64,000 bases of DNA from Anastrepha obliqua. Taxonomy: Eukaryota; Arthropoda; Insecta; Diptera; Tephritidae. The stretch spans positions 123,025,792 to 123,089,791 of the forward strand of contig NC_072892.1 in assembly GCF_027943255.1 (NCBI RefSeq). Reading direction: 5' to 3'. Each line of letters opens with the position of its first letter. Positions within the stretch are counted from its first letter, which is position 1. Below, piece by piece: positions 60,301 to 62,245 of this stretch. The notes below the pieces were generated by a model. It saw nothing but the letters and a program-made list of their open reading frames with translations. It was not told the origin of the DNA and searched no databases. A program made the position numbers and the translations under genes.

Positions 60301-62245
60301 AGTGAAATGTGTCTTGAAAAAGGCAAATCGATGATGTTGCCTCTTAGTGTTGGTGACTGTTTAACGTCTGATGCACAATCGAAATTGAACATATCTTTCA
60401 TGAATTTGATAAATGTTTCGTCATATTCAATTGCCATTCCATTTACCTCCTTCTCTATATCCATACAAAATATCTATCAAACAAATAAATTAAAGTTTTC
60501 TTTTGAAAAATGCAACCATTACATCAGTATTTTCTTATGACGTTGTCACGTTAAACTATCGTAGGTAAACCGACTTTACAGACAACCTCTTTTTTTCTTT
60601 TTTTTTTGTAATTTTGTGTGCTTCAAAGGTGATGCTTTTAGAATAGCCCTTCGAGCGGTGGGTTTGTTGGTAGCAACATTTGTCATTTCTTTAATTTTTT
60701 CTGTTGGAAGGTCGGAATTTGCGGATATCCTTCTGTGTCAAAGCCATCGCAGTTCTGCCTTTGTAGTTCTTACCATAGGAGGTAACTTGGTTTCACATAA
60801 AGGTCGTTTGGACTTCGATCAATGTTTTTGGAAATTTGACGTTTTGAAAGCTCCGCTTATTTTTCGTGATCTGTTTCCTTTCTGCTTTCCCATTTCATTA
60901 CAATTAAGAGGTTTTCCAGCAAACACAATGAATGCTTAAAAATACGATCCATTTTCATAGGTTTAATGCGCAAGTACTGAGTGCCTCTACTCAAGTGAAC
61001 CGAACTGTATAAGTACAGTTTACAAAGGCATATTAAAATGAATATACAGAAATGCAAATACATACAAACATAAGTACATAAATATTAGTGCGCTATTATG
61101 CTCAACATGATTTGTTCGCAACACCTCCGCTATGCGTTGACAATATGCGCCTGTGGCAGCGCAATACACATCGGCAAATGCTTACCTTAATAAGTCCCAA
61201 AAACAAAGGCACATCCTCAAAGACGAACTTCGGAAAGTTCATGTCACGCAGCACACGCATCAGTACAACAGCCTCGGGTAGATCCTCCGATGCTCGCTTC
61301 ATCACACCCGCCATACGCAGCACCGAATTCAGCGAACGCAAACCCCAATCGTAATGGCATTGCTTGGAGAGTTGTTCCTCTGCCAGCTTGTAGAGTACTG
61401 TCATCTTCTTTGCCAGAACCTTTAAAAGTAATTACCGTTATTATTATGAAAATATTCGAAAACGAAATGTGCGTTATAGTTATGGCTGTGGTTGTGGTTC
61501 TGATTAAATTGTGAACCGGGTGCGGGGGAGTAAATCTAAGAGAGAGAGAGAATGTTGTTGAAGCGGTTGTGTAGGTATTGTGTGTATGTGCAAGTATGTG
61601 TGTGTATGCTATGTATACTTGTGTGCATGTATATGTATGACTTCAGCTTTTATTGTGCAAACAATGGTGGATCCTGGTTGCGATTTGTTGTGCAGCCGCT
61701 ACAGCCACCGTCGCTGCCGTCGCCGCCGTAAGTGTTTAGATTCTGCGCCGCATTTTGGCAACTTAATAATCGCATTATTGTTATGATGTCATTATATTAT
61801 AAGCATATGAAGTCATTGTGGGAGCGTAAAGCGCGTTTGTAACCAGCAACAATGAGTAGTAATAACAAAGTCGACATCGGCAACTATGGGTTAATGGAGC
61901 ACATTTTGATAAACACCTGCGCACCTACACGCATACACGCATATAGCAGCTTAACATATGCTGCACATAGTTAGTTTCACAAGTGTGCGCTTAGGTATGT
62001 AATTTCAAAGTGTTGTGCTGGTACTATATGTGTGCGTAACAGCGTGCGATGCTTACTTTGGCCGTTAAAAATCCATCAGAGAAGAGCGAAATTAAGCAGA
62101 TCAACTCCAAATCCGGTTTAATGCAGGTCACCGGCCGAAATAGCGCCTTCACCGATTCAGGCAACTCTGTACGTCCTGCATAGCCCGGGTTCATGGTGAC
62201 AAAGACGCCCACCTTGCGGTCCAGTTTGATGTCACTGCCTTCGAA
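12041..62245 (-). CDS. DNAH10: Axonemal dynein heavy chain, DNAH10-like; 12 internal exons in this window
   Basis: This is the motor subunit of an axonemal dynein. It couples ATP hydrolysis in its AAA+ ring to microtubule sliding in cilia and sperm flagella. Twelve minus-strand exons (listed separately) have GT donors, AG acceptors and matching phases, and join into 738 codons without a stop. They cover the end of AAA1 ([12 protein letters not shown]), AAA2 (Walker A GPTGGGKT; Walker B region [20 protein letters not shown]) and AAA3 (Walker A GEAGTSKT; Walker [19 protein letters not shown]). The blocks [13 protein letters not shown] and [16 protein letters not shown] fit DNAH10 (inner-arm I1/f heavy chain; I believe the Drosophila counterpart is Dhc98D) better than other classes I can recall. 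Another axonemal class is possible; cytoplasmic dynein is unlikely. A whole heavy chain has over 4000 residues, so most lies outside. Introns range from 93 bp to 13.8 kb and are full of transposons. Confidence 0.9.
12655..13780 (-). pseudogene. Mauritiana-like mariner transposase, interrupted by a SINE
   Basis: Read on the minus strand from about 13780. [35 protein letters not shown] and [19 protein letters not shown] are the DNA-binding half. Decayed catalytic blocks follow ([19 protein letters not shown]), then [20 protein letters not shown]. The frame is cut by a SINE (12778-12985) and resumes as LNEW...[11 protein letters not shown] and [10 protein letters not shown] at about 12680. A sibling fragment is at 7655-8172. 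Numerous stops and frameshifts. Confidence 0.8.
12778..12985 (+). repeat. SINE, 5'-truncated, with 12-bp target site duplication
   Basis: It matches the 3' two thirds of the SINE at 44872-45190 (GGCAATGGCAAGCCTTCGAG, TTCGGAGTCAGCTTGAAACT, ACATCAAGGCGCACACCACA) and ends in an (AT)n tail. ATTCATTGAGCC lies directly on both sides (12766-12777 and 12986-12997), the signature of target-primed retrotransposition. Its insertion point is inside the mariner transposase frame. Confidence 0.88.
13781..14525. other. Unassigned intron sequence with short open frames
   Basis: Plus-strand frames at 13782-13967 and 13954-14268 are open but have no family features I recognise. I regard them as chance or remnants of an unknown repeat. 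Confidence 0.4.
14530..16290 (+). pseudogene. DD41D (rosa-type) mariner transposase, split by a second DD41D element
   Basis: The first part (14530-14888) reads [12 protein letters not shown], then a helix-turn-helix block ending [20 protein letters not shown]. After the inserted element the frame continues at 15831 with [20 protein letters not shown], then [19 protein letters not shown] (first catalytic Asp), [25 protein letters not shown], and [19 protein letters not shown] (second Asp) in another frame. The third Asp region is lost. Stops and frameshifts make it non-functional. Confidence 0.82.
14889..15829 (+). mobile_element. DD41D (rosa-type) mariner inserted in a related DD41D copy
   Basis: The ends are inverted: AAGGGTGTTTTTTAG at the left; the right end reads AAGGGTGATTTTTTAAGAG on the opposite strand, with TA outside (15830-15831). 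The transposase starts [20 protein letters not shown] and is cut by an internal deletion. It continues [22 protein letters not shown] sequence, then [20 protein letters not shown] and [17 protein letters not shown]. Forty-one residues separate the two last catalytic Asp residues, hence DD41D. Several stops; a dead, deleted copy. Confidence 0.82.
16300..17292. other. Intron sequence, nothing recognised
   Basis: AT-rich. A segment near 16700-16770 resembles one at 25635-25690 (AAATATGATTGAC ... CAAAAATTATAA), perhaps a short unknown repeat. Confidence 0.45.
17293..17453 (-). CDS. DNAH10: Dynein exon K (AAA3 Walker B)
   Basis: The acceptor is TTTTTCCAG and the donor GA|GTAAGT, splitting a Glu codon. 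The exon encodes [20 protein letters not shown], then [15 protein letters not shown] and the Walker B stretch [19 protein letters not shown] and the FGPP loop are conserved around AAA3 of axonemal heavy chains. Confidence 0.95.
17573..19990 (-). mobile_element. maT-like mariner (DD37D) filled by a LINE insertion
   Basis: The termini CAGGGTGCGTACGGTATTTG (left) and CAGGGTGTGTACGGTATTCG (right, reverse strand) are flanked by TA at 17571-17572 and 19991-19992. The minus-strand transposase begins [17 protein letters not shown] near 19903. It passes through the helix-turn-helix block [20 protein letters not shown] and is interrupted near 19410. It resumes near 18100 with an [20 protein letters not shown] block and [11 protein letters not shown]. 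Counted spacing of the last two catalytic positions is 37, with Asn replacing the second Asp. Excluding the insertion the element would be about 1.1-1.3 kb. Confidence 0.85.
18110..19410 (-). pseudogene. LINE remnant (RNase H and C-terminal tail) inside the maT element
   Basis: On the minus strand, [19 protein letters not shown] belongs to the end of an RT region. [20 protein letters not shown] with FQAEVYAI is the first part of an RNase H domain (Asp and Glu visible). The C-terminal part includes [20 protein letters not shown]. This order is typical of I/LOA/Jockey-group LINEs that carry RNase H; clade uncertain. Frameshifts throughout. It explains why the surrounding mariner is about twice the usual length. 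Confidence 0.7.
19991..20360. other. Intron sequence next to exon J
   Basis: Contains GT/GCAT-rich low-complexity sequence (about 20155-20340). Open frames on both strands here are microsatellite shadows. Confidence 0.5.
20361..20453 (-). CDS. DNAH10: Dynein exon J (AAA3 Walker A)
   Basis: The acceptor is GTCCGTTTAG and the donor AAT|GTGAGT. The 31 codons begin [20 protein letters not shown]. The P-loop GEAGTSKT is at 20406-20429 and fits the Gx4GK[ST] rule, so the AAA3 nucleotide site looks functional. Confidence 0.95.
20454..21110. other. Intron sequence, nothing recognised
   Basis: No coding similarity or strong repeat seen. Confidence 0.5.
21118..21415 (+). pseudogene. DD41D mariner transposase, N-terminal fragment
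   Basis: Across frame changes the plus strand reads [20 protein letters not shown], then [20 protein letters not shown] and [19 protein letters not shown]. These match the N-terminal helix-turn-helix region of the DD41D copies at 14530 and 43200. Only the DNA-binding part remains. Confidence 0.7.
21420..22510. other. Intron sequence, nothing recognised
   Basis: AT-rich; contains a GGTTAGGTTAGATGG motif near 22441 but no structure around it. Confidence 0.45.
22531..23879 (-). mobile_element. Tc1-like element with a long terminal repeat-pair end (copy 1)
   Basis: The right end (about 23650-23879) is a roughly 230-bp unit with the motif TCACTTGAATAGAGG at its outer end and again at its inner end, with TA at 23879-23880 near the outer edge. 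The left side begins at an inner-type motif (TCACTTGATTAGAGCC, 22531), so the outer left repeat is missing. The minus-strand transposase pieces include [35 protein letters not shown] (His replaces the second catalytic Asp) and a C-terminal [16 protein letters not shown]. Sequence relatives lie at 58138-61007. Inactive. Confidence 0.8.
23882..24792. other. Intron sequence, nothing recognised
   Basis: No coding similarity or repeat detected. Confidence 0.5.
24793..25101 (-). CDS. DNAH10: Dynein exon I (AAA2-AAA3 linker)
   Basis: The acceptor is CCACCTTGCAG and the donor GAG|GTATGT. The 103 codons include [59 protein letters not shown] and [15 protein letters not shown]. The PTLYDY and VPTVDSTRT blocks mark the end of AAA2 and approach to AAA3. 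An insertion-like [14 protein letters not shown] is variable between heavy chains. Confidence 0.95.
25102..25685. other. Intron sequence, nothing recognised
   Basis: AT-rich; no coding similarity. Confidence 0.5.
25686..26096 (+). pseudogene. Jockey-clade LINE reverse transcriptase fragment
   Basis: Plus-strand pieces in shifting frames follow the region just after the RT YADD motif: [32 protein letters not shown], then [40 protein letters not shown] and FQLKTLRMV. These are characteristic of Jockey-clade RT thumbs. It is cut off exactly where the I-like LINE begins. Confidence 0.75.
26097..28421 (+). pseudogene. I-like LINE ORF2: reverse transcriptase, RNase H, C-terminal domain
   Basis: Numbering from the ATG at 26079 (the first residues come from the adjoining Jockey fragment). 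RT motif A is LDFEKAFDR with Asp160; motif C is CYADD with Asp252-253, intact. The usual GIPQGSPLS reads GIPQSSPLS. RNase H keeps Glu553 (TAEAIAI), Asp576 (CTDS) and Asp626 (GNELAD). Its first Asp, expected in a TDGS motif, reads NVGS (about 517-520), so that nuclease should be inactive. After the stop codon the same frame continues with [15 protein letters not shown] and a Cys-rich segment CQYC...HLLNECPQF. Reverse transcription of LINE RNA would be its role. Confidence 0.82.
26097..28650 (+). mobile_element. I-clade-like LINE, 5'-truncated, nearly intact ORF2 3' half
   Basis: One plus-strand frame runs from the RT fingers to the C-terminus, broken only by an in-frame TAG at 27999-28001. The 3' sequence after 28421 ends in an A-rich GTAAATAAAAAAATAAAA tract near 28620-28637. 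The 5' end (endonuclease and ORF1) is missing, as is usual for truncated LINE insertions. Confidence 0.85.
28651..29425. other. Intron sequence, nothing recognised
   Basis: No coding similarity seen. Confidence 0.45.
29430..29700 (+). pseudogene. DD41D mariner fragment, internally deleted
   Basis: Plus-strand pieces: IIGPYFF, then [21 protein letters not shown] and NINDI, then a [19 protein letters not shown] stretch. These are the catalytic-core segments seen in the DD41D copies at 14889 and 47580. Confidence 0.6.
29770..30480 (+). pseudogene. Tc1-like (Bari-type) transposase remnant
   Basis: The plus strand shows [28 protein letters not shown] (first catalytic Asp), a [13 protein letters not shown] block that normally reads VWGCISxx[14 protein letters not shown] (second Asp region), and the terminal [11 protein letters not shown]. 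Stops and frameshifts throughout. It is a different Tc1 lineage from the elements at 22531 and 58138. Confidence 0.7.
30485..31221. other. AT-rich intron, nothing recognised
   Basis: No coding similarity or repeat detected. Confidence 0.5.
31222..31461 (-). CDS. DNAH10: Dynein exon H (end of AAA2)
   Basis: The acceptor is GGCTTTGCAG and the donor CAG|GTGAGA. The 80 codons run from [20 protein letters not shown] through [20 protein letters not shown] to AIECGFIQ. PQTxLNMV is a conserved AAA2 helical-subdomain motif in axonemal heavy chains. Confidence 0.94.
31555..31695 (-). CDS. DNAH10: Dynein exon G (AAA2, sensor region)
   Basis: The acceptor is ATTTTGTAG and the donor AAT|GTAAGG. It encodes [20 protein letters not shown] then [14 protein letters not shown]. 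[14 protein letters not shown] is nearly invariant in AAA2 of dynein heavy chains. It is separated from exon H by only 93 bp, the single short intron in the window. Confidence 0.96.
31696..33911. other. AT-rich intron, nothing recognised
   Basis: 2.2 kb without coding similarity. A CTCTCTCTCCGAGAGAGA palindrome near 33120 is the only local structure I noticed. Confidence 0.5.
33912..34061. repeat. Imperfect 56-bp inverted repeat (hairpin-forming)
   Basis: Arms at 33912-33967 and 34006-34061 pair at about 47 of 56 positions (counted by eye), including GCTGAGAGCCGG. The loop is 38 bp. No transposon ends or coding sequence recognised around it. Confidence 0.8.
34066..34640. other. Intron sequence, nothing recognised
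   Basis: AT-rich, no coding similarity. Confidence 0.5.
34643..35683 (-). mobile_element. Irritans-like mariner, internally deleted
   Basis: The ends are CGAGTGGGGCTTAATAAGTA at the left and, on the opposite strand, CGAGGGCGGTTCAATAAGCA at the right. TA precedes the left end; the right TA is not exact. The minus strand reads [20 protein letters not shown] and [16 protein letters not shown], then jumps over a deletion to [20 protein letters not shown] and [13 protein letters not shown]. The end blocks are [13 protein letters not shown] and YFLEGLK. The Asp of the usual FHHDNAP motif is Ile here. Non-functional. Confidence 0.83.
35684..36009. other. Intron with TACATA and (TG)n microsatellites
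   Basis: CATACATACATACAT near 35708 and a TG run at about 35823-35838 beside exon F. No coding similarity. Confidence 0.6.
36010..36153 (-). CDS. DNAH10: Dynein exon F (AAA2 Walker B)
   Basis: The acceptor is AATCGGCAG and the donor GAG|GTAAGT. The 48 codons read [68 protein letters not shown] is the diagnostic AAA2 Walker B and following loop. Confidence 0.96.
36154..37640. other. Intron sequence, nothing recognised
   Basis: More GC-rich than the neighbourhood (about 36400-36800) but no open frame with recognisable motifs on either strand. Confidence 0.45.
37646..38060 (+). pseudogene. maT-like mariner 5' fragment
   Basis: It begins with a maT-type terminus CAGGGTGATTAG after TA and then parallels the N-terminal coding half of the element at 17573-19990 (reverse strand). 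Shared DNA includes AACTTAACTCAAGAA, AAATGTGCAAACCACACCGA and GAGGATCCTTCAAAATCAAT. Peptide traces are CANHTDL and [13 protein letters not shown]. The catalytic half is absent. Confidence 0.75.
38097..38580 (-). pseudogene. LINE ORF2 C-terminal fragment (end of RNase H plus tail)
   Basis: Minus-strand residues [10 protein letters not shown] are a decayed RNase H IxGNExADELA block. [18 protein letters not shown] follows, then a fairly clean tail [34 protein letters not shown] and [10 protein letters not shown]. The order matches insect LINE C-termini with a Cys cluster; related to the fragment at 8712-9000. Confidence 0.7.
38665..39025 (+). mobile_element. 361-bp MITE derived from a DD41D mariner
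   Basis: The inverted ends begin CAAGGTTGGCCATATTAAAC and, on the opposite strand, CAGGGTTGGCCATCTTAAAC, over 26 bp with two mismatches. TA flanks both sides (38663-38664, 39026-39027). The interior keeps the last roughly 60 codons of a transposase ([20 protein letters not shown] to [11 protein letters not shown] then TGA at 38905-38907). The start and catalytic core are deleted. Confidence 0.88.
39039..39201 (+). repeat. Direct duplicate of the 3' half of the adjacent MITE
   Basis: 163 bp nearly identical to 38862-39025, including GCTAAGGGCGACCACTTGCG, the stop codon and the right terminus with TA outside (39202-39203). It lies 13 bp beyond the first copy and lacks the left inverted end. 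Confidence 0.88.
39221..40219 (-). mobile_element. Mariner (DD34D), decayed near-full-length copy
   Basis: The termini CACACATTCTGTC and CACACTTTCTGTC (opposite strand) are flanked by TA at 39219-39220 and 40220-40221. The minus-strand transposase has an open stretch 39687-40085: [20 protein letters not shown], an [15 protein letters not shown] helix, and [15 protein letters not shown] with the first Asp. Continuation in other frames gives [35 protein letters not shown] and [11 protein letters not shown]. The group resembles cecropia/vertumnana-type mariners by memory. The N-terminal part is short, and stops interrupt the C-terminal half. Confidence 0.83.
40222..40880. other. Intron sequence, nothing recognised
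   Basis: No coding similarity; low-complexity TG/CA sequence near 40745-40840. Confidence 0.5.
40881..40991 (-). CDS. DNAH10: Dynein exon E (AAA2)
   Basis: The acceptor is TTAACACAG and the donor GAG|GTAAAT. The 37 codons read [37 protein letters not shown]. The ELYGxLDxxTRDWxDG motif is the conserved stretch after the AAA2 P-loop strand. Confidence 0.95.
40992..41950. other. AT-rich intron, nothing recognised
   Basis: CA-rich low complexity near 41130-41160; no coding similarity. Confidence 0.5.
41955..42640 (-). pseudogene. LINE ORF2 3' fragment (RNase H and Cys-rich tail)
   Basis: The minus strand reads [15 protein letters not shown] and [20 protein letters not shown] (start of RNase H, catalytic Asp present), then [20 protein letters not shown] (Glu present). 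The following Asp region is lost. After a frameshift come [20 protein letters not shown], a Cys pair VCLSCE, and a decayed C-terminus (ILGCDI). It belongs to an RNase H-bearing LINE group; clade unassigned. Confidence 0.75.
42645..43195. other. Intron sequence, nothing recognised
   Basis: No coding similarity seen. Confidence 0.5.
43200..43440 (-). pseudogene. DD41D mariner transposase, N-terminal fragment
   Basis: The minus strand reads [20 protein letters not shown], then [14 protein letters not shown] and a degraded SQELE. It parallels the helix-turn-helix region of the fragments at 14530 and 21118. The rest of the gene is missing. Confidence 0.7.
43515..44550 (+). pseudogene. BEL/Pao LTR-retrotransposon pol remnant
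   Basis: The plus strand reads [20 protein letters not shown] and [20 protein letters not shown], the RNase H-to-integrase linker typical of BEL/Pao. Integrase pieces follow in other frames: [11 protein letters not shown] (first integrase Asp), RQGSYSKAY and FVCFSTK. Next come ALTPDHI, a [20 protein letters not shown] block, and the tail [13 protein letters not shown]. LTRs were not identified. Truncated and frameshifted. Confidence 0.78.
44551..44871. other. Unassigned sequence after the BEL/Pao remnant
   Basis: Could include 3' sequence of the BEL/Pao element, but no long terminal repeat partner was found in the window. Confidence 0.35.
44872..45190 (+). repeat. tRNA-derived SINE, full-length copy
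   Basis: The head has an A-box-like TAGCCGAATGGGTTGGTG and B box GGTTCGAATCTCGG. The body has GGCAGACAATGGCAAATATC, TTTCTGCCATGAAAAAGCTC, GCCGTTCGGAGTCGGCTTGA and ACATCAAGACGCACGCC. The tail is GTGCCAATTATATA followed by (AT)n. At about 320 bp it is one of two complete family members here. No clear target duplication seen. Confidence 0.88.
45191..46242. other. Intron with CATA/TATG microsatellite
   Basis: ACATACATACATATGCGTGT and GTATGTATGTAG near 45354-45391; otherwise unremarkable. No coding similarity. Confidence 0.55.
46243..46401 (-). CDS. DNAH10: Dynein exon D (AAA2 Walker A)
   Basis: The acceptor is CCACAATTCAG and the donor AAG|GTGAGT. The 53 codons read [53 protein letters not shown]. 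The P-loop GPTGGGKT (46318-46341) is the AAA2 Walker A signature of axonemal heavy chains. TVLNPK ends the following strand. Confidence 0.97.
46402..47308. other. Intron C-D, nothing recognised
   Basis: 907 bp between two exons without a recognisable mobile element; one of the few short, clean introns. Confidence 0.6.
47309..47413 (-). CDS. DNAH10: Dynein exon C (AAA1-AAA2 boundary)
   Basis: The acceptor is GTCATTCTAG and the donor CAG|GTAAGT. The 35 codons begin [20 protein letters not shown] and end [13 protein letters not shown](I/V) is highly conserved between AAA1 and AAA2. This exon is too short and ATG-less to appear as an open frame on length alone. Confidence 0.95.
47580..48875 (-). 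mobile_element. DD41D (rosa-type) mariner, complete with ends
   Basis: The termini CAAGGTGGCGCAAAAGTAA and, on the opposite strand, ACAGGTGGCACTAAAGTAA are flanked by TA at 47578-47579 and 48876-48877. The 1.3-kb length is that of a complete mariner. The transposase frame is open for 345 codons with a late frameshift. Best-preserved DD41D member of the window. Confidence 0.92.
47715..48752 (-). pseudogene. DD41D mariner transposase, one late frameshift
   Basis: This cut-and-paste transposase has an N-terminal helix-turn-helix region ([20 protein letters not shown] at about 91-110). The catalytic triad is Asp148 (MSDEAHF), Asp241 ([12 protein letters not shown]) and Asp283 ([10 protein letters not shown]). 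Forty-one residues separate the last two, the DD41D signature first described in tephritid rosa elements. After about residue 292 the reading leaves the family. The expected [19 protein letters not shown] continues in the next frame and there is a further single-base problem before a DIIFST-like end. All catalytic residues survive, so the copy is young but probably inactive. Confidence 0.88.
49152..51500 (-). mobile_element. piggyBac-like DNA transposon, apparently intact
   Basis: The ends are CCGTTTCGGGACG at the left and its reverse complement CGTCCCGAAACGG at the right (13 bp, exact). TTAA lies directly outside both (49148-49151 and 51501-51504). A subterminal motif GGGATAAAAACATCCC recurs near both ends (about 49273-49290 and 51469-51484). 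The 2.35-kb size and single large ORF are as expected for an autonomous piggyBac element. Confidence 0.93.
49408..51072 (-). CDS. piggyBac-like transposase, 554 aa
   Basis: This is a cut-and-paste transposase acting at TTAA sites. Residues 19-105 are acidic (many Asp/Glu), as in piggyBac N-termini. The DDD catalytic triad is complete: Asp269 in [11 protein letters not shown], Asp348 in LCFDRFFTS, Asp450 in [12 protein letters not shown]. These are close to the canonical positions 268, 346 and 447 of the moth enzyme. A Cys-rich C-terminus (Cys536, 539, 544, 547, 551, His552) corresponds to the end-binding domain. I chose the ATG at 51072. An in-frame ATG 17 codons upstream is possible, but TTTACTTACAG just before 51072 resembles a 3' splice site, so a 5' UTR intron is likely. 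No stop or frameshift. The presence of ends and TTAA argues for a mobile element, not a domesticated gene. Confidence 0.93.
   Translation of the reverse strand: MERPRRLGVSQIQNFLNESSDEDDLFADSGSAYSPSEKSNIDSEDGENTQPGRAYDEEIEIDRGNESAIDENDGENESTDDEIYEVERLEEDNVNEWPDDIIIWTDPQPTFKPRFTISQERMISNEGITRGLKPLEVFFKLLPRSFIHHIVYCTNERIDIHNISHVKNKRARTDFGEILIILGCTFVMSYNRVPSLKDYFSNSPSLGNPYIKKAMSRDRFLHVMSKLYFSSLSYQPDPKPKTCFIDDLANCLKSTFQKCRSDSPFQSIDESMTKFLGRSTLKQYMPLKPVKRGIKLWMRCDSMTGYTYDFNIYSGKEDNSHTSSTLGERVIMKLASTIRYPDTTLCFDRFFTSTKLINNIPFPALGTCISNRKNLPKVTEKLNRGEYVFKCNSSGTLAVVWQDTKHVMLLSNCHEATVGTVQRKQKDGTRVDVTCPDLVKTYRNIMGGVDLADKMVTLYELDRKSAKWWRKVFFRLMMTCAVNAWIIHAETNHPRQKREPFLGFLVELSECLIDEGKKNAKIQRKVRTGPVSAMICIACNLAFCKKCFTPCHQI
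51605..52110. other. Unassigned intron sequence
   Basis: A/T-homopolymer-rich; in style similar to the interior of the TTAA MITE at 9570 but no clear alignment by eye. Confidence 0.35.
52115..52580 (-). pseudogene. LINE reverse transcriptase C-terminal fragment
   Basis: A clean 151-codon minus-strand frame reads [64 protein letters not shown]. This is the thumb region after RT motif C in RTE/CR1-like insect LINEs. It ends [16 protein letters not shown]. Same family as the MITE-interrupted copy at 9481-11005. 5'-truncated. Confidence 0.8.
52585..54786. other. AT-rich intron, one possible TTAA-element end
   Basis: At 52730-52758, CTAGACCACGGGGTCCCCTT precedes AAG, resembling a TTAA-type terminus, but no partner end was found. 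The rest lacks coding similarity; short open frames at 53675 and 54549 have no recognisable motifs. Confidence 0.4.
54787..55105 (+). repeat. tRNA-derived SINE, full-length copy
   Basis: It aligns along its whole length with 44872-45190: TAGCCAAATGGGTTGGGGCG, B box GGTTCGAATCTCGG, CGGCAGGCAATGACAAACCC, GCCGTTCGGAGTCGGCTTTG, ACATCAAGACGCACGCCAC, tail GCGCCAATTATACATATA. Diverged from that copy at scattered positions. Confidence 0.87.
55479..55690 (+). repeat. Minisatellite, 45-46-bp unit, about 4.6 copies
   Basis: The unit core TGATAACGAAAATGAG recurs at 55483, 55529, 55575, 55620 and 55665 (variants), giving spacings of 46, 46, 45 and 45 bp. A second shared core, ATCAGTGC-GATTA, lies about 30 bp into each unit. 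Confidence 0.88.
55691..56690. other. Intron sequence, nothing recognised
   Basis: No family motifs on either strand; possible 3' sequence of the neighbouring LINE at the right edge. Confidence 0.45.
56693..57646 (-). pseudogene. LINE ORF2 3' fragment (RT end, RNase H, tail)
   Basis: Read from 57646 downwards. [20 protein letters not shown] with [14 protein letters not shown] is the RT thumb. [13 protein letters not shown] block and [25 protein letters not shown] are RNase H (Glu and final Asp visible; the first Asp lies in a lost segment). The tail contains [19 protein letters not shown]. Several frameshifts. Domain order is that of RNase H-bearing insect LINEs; clade not assigned. Confidence 0.75.
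57647..58137. other. Intron sequence, nothing recognised
   Basis: No coding similarity. Confidence 0.5.
58710..59556. mobile_element. Unidentified 847-bp insertion within the Tc1-like element
   Basis: Tc1 sequence that is continuous in the copy at 22.5-23.9 kb is separated here. CCACAC is found at both edges (58704-58709 and 59557-59562), a plausible short target duplication. No coding motif or terminal repeat identified. Confidence 0.6.
59948..60590. mobile_element. Unidentified ~640-bp insertion within the Tc1-like element
   Basis: It is placed by comparing the flanks with 23220-23320. It holds three tandem variants of CGTCGTTATCTTGCTCA (60002-60055) and a 91-codon minus-strand open frame (60189-60464) starting [20 protein letters not shown] that I do not recognise. 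Edges are approximate and no inverted ends were confirmed. Confidence 0.5.
61186..61419 (-). CDS. DNAH10: Dynein exon B (end of AAA1)
   Basis: The acceptor is TTACTTTTAAAG and the donor AAG|GTAAGC. The 78 codons include [50 protein letters not shown] and [17 protein letters not shown] and the RDMNxPKF-DxPLF blocks are the conserved C-terminal part of AAA1. Confidence 0.96.
61420..62056. other. Intron A-B with TG-rich microsatellites
   Basis: TGTGTATG-type low complexity at about 61570-61635; no mobile element recognised. Confidence 0.6.
62057..62245 (-). CDS. DNAH10: Dynein exon A (AAA1, after Walker B)
   Basis: The acceptor is TTTTCATATGCAG and the donor AAA|GTAAGC. The 63 codons begin [20 protein letters not shown] then [18 protein letters not shown] and end DGFLTAK. 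[21 protein letters not shown] is diagnostic of AAA1 in all dynein heavy chains. The upstream exon with the AAA1 P-loop is outside the window. Confidence 0.97.

Larger units (their letters stand above)
58138..61007 (-). mobile_element. Tc1-like element with repeat-pair end (copy 2), carrying two insertions
   Basis: The termini CAGTTCGGTTCACTTGA are exact over 17 bp at both ends, with TA outside (58136-58137, 61008-61009). The left end has the motif TCACTTGATTGGAGGAAATAA at 58147 and a second copy at 58353 (about 18 of 21 matches). This resembles the inverted-repeat/direct-repeat layout known from several Tc1-like groups. Transposase pieces on the minus strand: [35 protein letters not shown] (first Asp), [22 protein letters not shown] (Asn for the second Asp). 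Insertions at 58710-59556 and about 59948-60590 swell the copy to 2.9 kb. Inactive. Confidence 0.87.

Noticed and set aside
60189..60464. A missing dynein exon
   Set aside because: The frame lies between exons B and C, but the protein runs from LFLGLIK directly to DLFPGI as in other heavy chains, and the ORF has no dynein motif or splice sites in register.
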